From positions 1 to 10,177 of the forward strand of contig JAPSIJ010000059.1 in assembly GCA_031178805.1 (NCBI GenBank): 10,177 nucleotides of DNA, in the 5' to 3' direction. Made by a program: the position numbers and the translations under genes. Within the stretch, counting starts at the first letter, position 1. The number at the start of each line of letters is the position of its first letter. Below, piece by piece: positions 5,209-10,177 of this stretch. Source of the DNA: Cellulomonas sp. Lineage in GTDB: Bacteria > Actinomycetota > Actinomycetes > Actinomycetales > Cellulomonadaceae. Under the pieces are notes generated by a model. It was not told the DNA's origin and ran no database searches. It saw only the letters and a list, made by a program, of their open reading frames with translations.

Positions 5209-5225
5209 CGGGCGCCTGGCGCCCG
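5209..5225. terminator. Hairpin after the aminopeptidase gene
   Basis: CGGGCGCC-T-GGCGCCCG is a perfect 8-1-8 inverted repeat beginning six bases after the stop codon. It is likely a terminator of the upstream operon, without a T tract. Confidence 0.5.
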
Positions 5226-5300
5226 GACCCGCGATCGTCGCCCGGCGGTCGCCGGTCGTTCACCCGGTCGTCGCGCCGCGGCCAGCGGCGGCCCGCACTC

Positions 5301-5326
5301 TTCGGTCACCCCAGTGACCGAAGGAG
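5301..5326 (+). promoter_or_regulatory. Inverted repeat abutting the ribosome binding site of the surface-protein gene
   Basis: TTCGGTCAC (5301-5309) and GTGACCGAA (5314-5322) form a perfect 9-bp stem with a CCCA loop. The ribosome binding site AAGGAG (5321-5326), five bases before ATG 5332, has its first two bases inside the stem. The repeat could be a protein-binding operator or an RNA hairpin that limits ribosome access. No clear -10 was found between 5204 and 5300. Confidence 0.5.
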
Positions 5327-5331
5327 CCCCG

Positions 5332-8310
5332 ATGCTGCCTGTGCCCGTCCGGCGCGGCCTCGCCCTGACCACCTGCACCGCGCTCGTGGCGGGCCTCGCG
5401 GGCCTCGCCGCGTCGGCCGCCGTCGCCGCCCCGGCCCCGGCCGCCCCCGTGCGCGCGGCCGCCGCCGGGTGGACGACGCCCGCGGCGGAGGACACCTTCC
5501 ACCGGCTCTCGACGTACCCGGTCTACCTGAACCGCCCCGCCGGCACGGACGCCGCGGACGAGACGGTCGCGGAGATCTCGGCGGTGTCGGACGACGGCCG
5601 GACGTTCGTGCACACCGACGCCGCCGCGCGCCGGATCGGGTTCGTCGACATCACCGACCCTGCCGCGCCGCAGGGCCTCGGCACGCTCGACCTGGCCGCG
5701 CTCGGCCTGCCCGGCCACGCCTCGCCCACGTCGGTCGCCGTCGTCGGGGACCGGGTGCTGGTGGTCGTGGACACCTCCACCGACTTCGTCACCCCGAGCG
5801 GGGTGCTGGTCGTCGTGGACCTGACGACGCACGCCGCGCTGCGCACCCTCCCGCTGGACGGGCAGCCCGACTCCATCGTGCTGACGCCGGACCGCCGGAC
5901 CGCGGCCATCGCGATCGAGAACCAGCGCGACGAGGAGGTGACCCCCCCGGGCGCCGAGGAGGGCGACCTGCCGCAGCTGCCGGCCGGCTTCGTGCAGCTC
6001 GTCGACCTGTCGGCCGCCGACGTCGCCGCGTGGACCACGCACCGGGTGGACCTGGTGGACCCGGTGACCGGGGATCCGCTGCCGGTGATCGCCGCCGCGG
6101 GCCTGGACACCCCCGAGGACCCGGAGCCCGAGTACGTCGCGGTGAACCCGGGGGGCACCACGGTCGCGGTGACCCTGCAGGAGAACAACGGCGTCGTGCT
6201 GGTCGACCTCGCCACCCGCGCGGTGACCGGGGCGTTCAGCACCGGTTCCGTCGCGGTGGCCGGCATCGACGTCGAGGACGACGGCCGGATCGACCAGTCC
6301 GGCGCGATCCCGGCGACCCCGCGGGAGCCCGACGCGATCGGCTGGCTGGACGACACGCACGTCGCCACCGCCAACGAGGGCGACTGGAAGGGCGGCACCC
6401 GCGGCTGGTCCGTCTTCGACGTCACCACCGGCGCCGTGGTCTGGGACGCGGGCAACGAGCTCGAGCGCCTCGCCGTGCGCACGGGCCTGCACTCCGAGAG
6501 CCGCGCGGACAACAAGGGCGTCGAGATGGAGGGCCTCGCGGTCGCGACCCTCGGCGGCACCCCGTACGCGTTCGTCGGCTCCGAGCGGTCGAACTTCGTG
6601 GCCGTGTACGACGTGACCGACCCCGCCGCGCCGGCGTTCGTCCAGGTGCTGGCGACGACCAACGGGCCCGAGGGGCTGCTGCCGGTGCCGGGACGCGACC
6701 TGCTGGTCGTCTCCTCCGAGACCGACGACGCCGACGCCCGGGTGCGGTCCGCCGTCACGGTGTTCGGCCGGGGCGCCGCCTGGGCCGCGGACGCCGGCAC
6801 GCCGCAGTTCCCGACGGTGGTGTCCGCGGACGACGCGGCCGGCGACCCGATCGGCTGGGGCGCGCTCGGCGCGCTGGCCCCGGACGTCACCGACCCGACG
6901 CACCTGTGGACGGTCACCGACGCCGCGTACACCGAGACGCGGCTGCTCTCGCTCGACGTGTCGGCCTCCCCGGCCGTGGTCGACGGCGAGATCACGGTCA
7001 CGGACGGCGGCGCGCCGGTCGCGCTCGACGCCGAGGGCCTGGCGGCCCGCGCGGACGGCGGCTTCTGGCTGGGCGTCGAGGGCGCGACCGGCCCGGAGAA
7101 CCGCCTGGTCCGCGTCGACGCGGCCGGTGCCGTGCAGGAGACGGTCCCGCTGCCGGCGGACGTCACCGCCGGGCTGACCAAGTGGGGCGTCGAGGGCGTC
7201 ACCACCACGGTCGACGCGGCCGGCGAGCACGTGTTCGTCGCCCTGCAGCGGGGCCTGACCACCGACCCGGGGGGCCTCGGCGGTACGGCCCGCATCGGCC
7301 GGTACGACGTCACCGGCGGCACCTGGACCTGGTTCGCCTACCCGCTGACCGCCACGACGGCCGCCGGCGACTGGATGGGGCTGTCCGAGGTCGTCGCCGT
7401 GGACGGCGACTCGCTCGCCGTGATCGAGCGCGACAAGCTCAACGGCCCGGACGCGGCGGTCAAGGCGGTGTACCAGGTGGACCTGCCGGCGGCGACGCCG
7501 GGCCAGGCCGCCGTGGTGCCGCTGACCAAGACCCTCGCGGTGGACGTGCTGCCGGCGCTGCGGGCCACGCACGGCTGGACGCAGGAGAAGCTCGAGGGCC
7601 TGACGATCGGCGGCGACGGCCAGGTGTACGCCGTCACCGACAACGACGGCCTGGACGACGCCACCGGCGAGACGGTGCTGCTCGACCTGGGCGCGGCGGA
7701 CGACCTGTTCACGACCGGCAGCACGCCCGGCGGCCCGACGGACCCGACCGACCCCGGCACGCCCGGCCAGCCTGGCCAGCCGGGTCAGCCCGGCGCGCCC
7801 GCCGAGCCGGGCACCCCGGCCCCCGGGGCCGGCGCGACGCCGCCGAGCACGCCGGTGCACACCGTCACGGCCGCGGACCTGGTCCCCGGCAACCGGGGCA
7901 CGATCACGGTCACCGGCCGCCTCGTCCCGGGCGGGCGGATCACCGTCGCCGCCGACGGGTTCACCCCCGGCGAGTGGGTGCTGGTCCGGCTGTTCTCCGC
8001 GCCGGCCGACCTGGGCTACCTGCGCGCCGCCGCCGACGGCTCGGTGTCCGGCACGGTCACGCTGCCGGCGTCGCTGGACGCGGGGACGCACCGGCTGGCG
8101 CTGGTCGGCCAGGTCAGCGGCCGGGTGGTCTGGCGCAGCGTCGTCGTCCGCGCGGCCGGCGACCCGGCGCTCGCGGTCACCGGCGCGTCCGGCGCCGGCG
8201 CGCTGGCCGGGCTGGCCGGGGCGCTGGTCCTGGCGGGCGCGGGCGGCGTGCTGCTCGCCCGGCGCCGCACCGGCGGCGCCACCCCCGCGGGAGCCACCGC
8301 GGGGCACTGA
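5332..8310 (+). CDS. Secreted, cell-wall-anchored beta-propeller protein (choice-of-anchor I plus esterase-like phytase domains)
   Basis: This 992-residue surface protein begins with a signal peptide (VRR at 6-8, hydrophobic 10-31, AVAAP cleavage near 32-33). Residues about 70-480 form a beta-propeller of the choice-of-anchor I type, with repeated strand blocks such as RIGFVDITDPAAP, VLVVVDLTTHAA, VVLVDLATRAV, the family mark TANEGDWKGGTRGW and KGVEMEGLAVA. Residues about 495-790 match the esterase-like-activity-of-phytase family: GWGALGALAPD, LDAEGLAARADGGFWLGVEG, KWGVEGVTTT, GDWMGLSEV and EKLEGLTI. A Pro/Gly linker (about 799-842), a small beta domain (844-940) and a LAVTG anchor (947-951) with hydrophobic segment and RRR tail follow. 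ATG 5332 has a good AAGGAG site. The natural substrate is unknown; phosphate-ester hydrolysis is suggested only by family name. Confidence 0.88.
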   Translation: MLPVPVRRGLALTTCTALVAGLAGLAASAAVAAPAPAAPVRAAAAGWTTPAAEDTFHRLSTYPVYLNRPAGTDAADETVAEISAVSDDGRTFVHTDAAARRIGFVDITDPAAPQGLGTLDLAALGLPGHASPTSVAVVGDRVLVVVDTSTDFVTPSGVLVVVDLTTHAALRTLPLDGQPDSIVLTPDRRTAAIAIENQRDEEVTPPGAEEGDLPQLPAGFVQLVDLSAADVAAWTTHRVDLVDPVTGDPLPVIAAAGLDTPEDPEPEYVAVNPGGTTVAVTLQENNGVVLVDLATRAVTGAFSTGSVAVAGIDVEDDGRIDQSGAIPATPREPDAIGWLDDTHVATANEGDWKGGTRGWSVFDVTTGAVVWDAGNELERLAVRTGLHSESRADNKGVEMEGLAVATLGGTPYAFVGSERSNFVAVYDVTDPAAPAFVQVLATTNGPEGLLPVPGRDLLVVSSETDDADARVRSAVTVFGRGAAWAADAGTPQFPTVVSADDAAGDPIGWGALGALAPDVTDPTHLWTVTDAAYTETRLLSLDVSASPAVVDGEITVTDGGAPVALDAEGLAARADGGFWLGVEGATGPENRLVRVDAAGAVQETVPLPADVTAGLTKWGVEGVTTTVDAAGEHVFVALQRGLTTDPGGLGGTARIGRYDVTGGTWTWFAYPLTATTAAGDWMGLSEVVAVDGDSLAVIERDKLNGPDAAVKAVYQVDLPAATPGQAAVVPLTKTLAVDVLPALRATHGWTQEKLEGLTIGGDGQVYAVTDNDGLDDATGETVLLDLGAADDLFTTGSTPGGPTDPTDPGTPGQPGQPGQPGAPAEPGTPAPGAGATPPSTPVHTVTAADLVPGNRGTITVTGRLVPGGRITVAADGFTPGEWVLVRLFSAPADLGYLRAAADGSVSGTVTLPASLDAGTHRLALVGQVSGRVVWRSVVVRAAGDPALAVTGASGAGALAGLAGALVLAGAGGVLLARRRTGGATPAGATAGH
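7753..7794 (+). repeat. Short Pro-Gly-x repeat in the linker
   Basis: Residues 808-821 read PGTPGQPGQPGQPG, a tandem PGQ triplet repeat. It sits in a longer Pro/Thr/Gly-rich spacer that separates the propeller domains from the wall-proximal domain. Confidence 0.7.
8170..8268 (+). other. Sortase cell-wall sorting signal (LAVTG type)
   Basis: The C terminus of the surface protein carries LAVTG (residues 947-951), a hydrophobic stretch (about 955-976) and RRR (977-979). LAxTG, rather than LPxTG, is the motif preferred by class E sortases of GC-rich actinobacteria. This implies covalent attachment to peptidoglycan and a sortase elsewhere in the genome. Confidence 0.8.
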
Positions 8311-8313
8311 TCC

Positions 8314-8359
8314 GGTGGGGACGGCGCGCGCTCGGGGGAGGTCGCGCGTCGTCCCCACC
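8314..8359. terminator. Strong bidirectional terminator hairpin
   Basis: GGTGGGGACG (8314-8323) pairs with CGTCCCCACC (8350-8359), and the stem continues with 8324-8330 against 8343-8349. This gives 17 pairs with one G-U and a 12-base loop. It lies exactly between two convergent genes, ending four bases after one stop codon and eight before the other. There is no T tract. Confidence 0.8.
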
Positions 8360-8367
8360 TCCTGCGC

Positions 8368-9252
8368 TCAGGCGCGCAGGTGCGCCCACTCCCGCGGGTT
8401 GAGCGACAGCCACTCCTGCAGCGACTGGGCCGGCCGCCCGGACAGCCGGCGCACGGTGGGCGCGGTGCGCTCCAGCTCGCCGGTCGCGATCGCGGCGTAG
8501 GACGACACCCAGCCCTCGACCTCCCACGGTTCCGCGCCGAACCGCTCGCGGGACGCGTACGCCTCGTCGAGGGTCTCCGGCACGTAGGTGATCTCCCGGC
8601 CGGTCGCCGTGCTCAGCACCTGCGCCGCCTCGGTCAGCGTGTAGGCGGTGGGGCCCGTCACGTCGTACGCCTGGCCGTCGTGGGCGTGCGCGCGGGCGTC
8701 CAGCAGCACCGAGGTCGCCACGTCGGCCACGTCGTCGTGCGCGACCGCGGCCACCCGGCCGTGGCCGGCCGGGCCGCGGATCACGCCGTCGTCGCCCACG
8801 AAGTGCACGACCGCGTCGTGGTAGAGGCAGTCCCGCAGGAACGTGAACCGCAGCCCGGAGGCGCGGATGTGCTCCTCGGTGGCCCAGTGGTCGCGGGCGA
8901 AGGTGAACGTGGCGTCGGGCGCCGCACCCATGAACGACAGGTACACCACCCGCTCGACGCCCGCGTCGACCGCGGCGTCCACGGCCGCCCGGTGCTCGGT
9001 GACCCGGTCCGCGGACTCGCGCCCGGACACCAGGAACACCGTGCGCGCGCCGGCGAACGCCGCCCGCATCGACGGGACGTCCGTGTAGCCGGGGCTCAGC
9101 GCCACCTCGGTCTCCGTGCCCGGCAGGGCCGGCGCCCGGTCGGGGGAGCGGACCACGAGGCGCTGGTGCGCGCCCTCGGCGGCGAGCCGCGCGGCCAGCC
9201 GCCGGCCGATCCGGCCCGAGGCCCCGGTCACCACGATCAGGTCGTCGTCCAT
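8368..9252 (-). CDS. NmrA/QorB-like NAD(P)-binding oxidoreductase (atypical SDR)
   Basis: The 294-residue protein begins with a Rossmann motif, IVVTGASGRIGRRLA (glycines 10, 13, 16), followed by LVVRSPDRAP. Then come DVPSMRAAFAGARTVFLVSG (58-77), RVVYLSFMGAAPDATFTFARDHWATEEHIRASG (101-133) with the substrate-side HWATEEHI, and TFLRDCLYHD. A C-terminal part contains GQAYDVTGPTAYTLTEAAQVLS. This layout is that of NmrA/QorB-like atypical short-chain dehydrogenases, either quinone reductases or redox-sensing regulators that bind NAD(P). The classical Tyr-x-x-x-Lys pair is not visible, as usual in this group. ATG 9252 has a strong GGAGGAG site a few bases upstream. The open frame to 9342 lies in the untranslated leader. 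The gene is divergent from the SulP gene and shares a region with a MerR-like dyad. Confidence 0.88.
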   Translation of the reverse strand: MDDDLIVVTGASGRIGRRLAARLAAEGAHQRLVVRSPDRAPALPGTETEVALSPGYTDVPSMRAAFAGARTVFLVSGRESADRVTEHRAAVDAAVDAGVERVVYLSFMGAAPDATFTFARDHWATEEHIRASGLRFTFLRDCLYHDAVVHFVGDDGVIRGPAGHGRVAAVAHDDVADVATSVLLDARAHAHDGQAYDVTGPTAYTLTEAAQVLSTATGREITYVPETLDEAYASRERFGAEPWEVEGWVSSYAAIATGELERTAPTVRRLSGRPAQSLQEWLSLNPREWAHLRA

Positions 9253-9269
9253 GCGTCTCCTCCGCGGGC

Positions 9270-9298
9270 GGGCCGGCTCCGTGCCGGCCCGGGCCGGC
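9270..9298. other. Overlapping GC inverted repeats in the leader of the NmrA/QorB-like gene
   Basis: GGGCCGGC (9270-9277) pairs with GCCGGCCC (9283-9290) around a 5-base loop. GCCGGCCC then forms a second 16-base palindrome with GGGCCGGC at 9291-9298. The two structures exclude each other. On the minus strand they lie just before the ribosome binding site and might form alternative hairpins in the leader. Confidence 0.35.
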
Positions 9299-9344
9299 TG
9301 GCAGCGACGGTAGTCGCCCGGGCCGCGGCGGGCGACGGCCAACC

Positions 9345-9367
9345 CTCACGTCACGTGAGAGTACAGT
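9345..9367 (+). promoter_or_regulatory. MerR-like operator dyad and -10 in the divergent intergenic region
   Basis: CTCACGT-C-ACGTGAG (9345-9359) is a perfect 7-1-7 dyad. TACAGT (9362-9367), a TANNNT -10 for the plus strand, follows after two bases. This is the geometry of MerR-family sites, where the dyad fills the spacer before the -10, and the CTCA-type arms resemble MerR/SoxR-like half-sites. No good -35 is visible, which also suits activator-dependent promoters. A weak minus-strand -10, TACCGT at 9312-9307, could serve the oxidoreductase gene. No MerR gene is in the window. Confidence 0.5.
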
Positions 9368-9405
9368 TCCTCCCGCTCCCCGCCCCGACCCCGAACGGAT
9401 CCCGC

Positions 9406-10177
9406 GTGCCCGCCACCCCGCCCGCCGCCCAGCCGGACGCCGCCGGCGACCCGTCCGCCGTGCACCCGGCCGTGCCGGAGGCCGACGCCGCGCACTCGGT
9501 GCGGGCGGCGCTGCGCTCGCCCGCCCGCCTGCGCACGGAGGTGCTCGCCGGCCTGGTGGTCGCCCTCGCGCTGATCCCGGAGGCGATCTCGTTCTCGATC
9601 CTCGCGGGCGTGGACCCGCGGGTCGGGCTGTTCTCGTCGTTCGTGATGGCGGTGTCCCTGGCGTTCCTCGGCGGGCGGCCCGCGATGATCTCCGCCGCGA
9701 CCGGGGCGGTGGCGCTCGTGGTCGCGCCCGTGGTCCGGGACCACGGCCTGGACTACCTGCTGGCCACCGTGATCCTGGGCGGGCTGGTGCAGGTGCTGCT
9801 CGGCGTGCTCGGCGTGGCCCGGCTGATGCGGTTCATCCCGCGGTCGGTGATGGTCGGGTTCGTCAACGCGCTCGCCATCCTGATCCTCGTCGCGCAGCTG
9901 CCGCACCTGGTGGACGTCCCGTGGGTGGTCTACCCGCTGGTGGCGGCGGGCATCGCGATCATCGTGCTGCTGCCCCGGCTGACCACCGTCGTGCCCGCCC
10001 CGCTGGTCGCCATCGTGCTGCTCACCGGCGTCACCCTGGTCGCCGGCCTGGCGGTGCCGCGGGTGCGCGACCAGGGCGAGCTGCCCGACAGCCTGCCCGC
10101 GCTGCTGCTGCCGGACGTGCCGCCGACCCTCGAGACGCTGCGGATCATCGCGCCGTACGCCGTCGGCATGGCCCTGG
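9406..10177 (+). CDS. SulP-family inorganic anion transporter, 3' end missing
   Basis: The first 257 residues of a membrane transporter are present and the frame is open to the window edge. After an Ala/Pro-rich cytoplasmic N terminus (1-43), hydrophobic segments follow with SulP signatures: EVLAGLVVALALIPEAISFSILAGVDPRVGLFSS (45-78, here with the family's Ile-Pro-Glu-Ala block), GGRPAMISAATGAVALVV, YLLATVILGGLVQVLLGV, RLMRFIPRSVMVGFVNALAILILVAQLPHL and PAPLVAIVLLTGVTL. Family members carry sulfate, bicarbonate or other anions, often with a C-terminal STAS domain that would lie beyond the window. GTG 9406 is the first plausible start, about 32 bases after the predicted transcription start; no strong ribosome binding site is seen, and GTG 9460 is an alternative. 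The substrate cannot be assigned. Confidence 0.88.
   Translation, partial: MPATPPAAQPDAAGDPSAVHPAVPEADAAHSVRAALRSPARLRTEVLAGLVVALALIPEAISFSILAGVDPRVGLFSSFVMAVSLAFLGGRPAMISAATGAVALVVAPVVRDHGLDYLLATVILGGLVQVLLGVLGVARLMRFIPRSVMVGFVNALAILILVAQLPHLVDVPWVVYPLVAAGIAIIVLLPRLTTVVPAPLVAIVLLTGVTLVAGLAVPRVRDQGELPDSLPALLLPDVPPTLETLRIIAPYAVGMAL

Noticed and set aside
5260..8358. Very long open frames on the minus strand and in another plus frame across the surface-protein gene
   Set aside because: They are rich in Arg/Gly/Ala/Pro with no domain pattern and are the expected shadows of a GC-ending gene. The sense frame has a signal peptide, family motifs and a sorting signal.

Overview
The window is very GC-rich DNA with codons strongly biased to G/C at the third position, GTG starts, leaderless-looking promoters (TANNNT six or seven bases before the start codon) and a LAxTG-type surface-anchoring signal. 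Together these point to an actinobacterium, most likely in the Micrococcales near Cellulomonas. The genus is an inference from style, not from a marker gene. There is no tRNA, rRNA, CRISPR array, transposase or integrase.

Layout. Bases 3-782 hold the 3' part of a secreted GH114-type endo-alpha-1,4-polygalactosaminidase. It is followed at 854-1249 by a stand-alone PhoB/OmpR-type winged-helix protein with no receiver domain. A hairpin at 1259-1280 separates this from a convergent NADP-dependent oxidoreductase of the F420-oxidoreductase fold (1280-1918, minus). The 409-base gap at 1919-2327 is the most unusual part. It carries a good plus-strand promoter, a near-maximal Shine-Dalgarno sequence, a 12-codon ORF (MKSSRTREVTVR) and then about 160 bases that fold into a long nested hairpin and a perfect three-way junction. 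No plus-strand gene follows, so this looks like an independent small RNA/microprotein gene.

A GNAT acetyltransferase (2328-2903, minus) is divergent from a two-gene operon at 2962-4423: an alpha/beta hydrolase overlapped by 8 bases by a TetR-family regulator. A perfect 17-base inverted repeat lies in the hydrolase promoter and is the obvious candidate operator for that regulator. A type I methionine aminopeptidase follows at 4433-5203, apparently with its own leaderless promoter. Next is a 992-residue secreted beta-propeller protein (5332-8310), combining choice-of-anchor I and esterase-like-phytase regions with a proline/glycine linker and a LAVTG cell-wall anchor. It ends at a strong 17-bp-stem hairpin shared with the convergent NmrA/QorB-like NAD(P)-binding protein (8368-9252, minus). 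That gene is divergent from a SulP anion transporter that starts at 9406 and runs off the window. The shared intergenic region contains a perfect CTCACGT-C-ACGTGAG dyad placed like a MerR-type operator.

The window is mostly ordinary accessory metabolism with several small, self-regulated units. The item most likely to be undescribed is the promoter/SD/tiny-ORF/structured-RNA unit at about 1992-2255.
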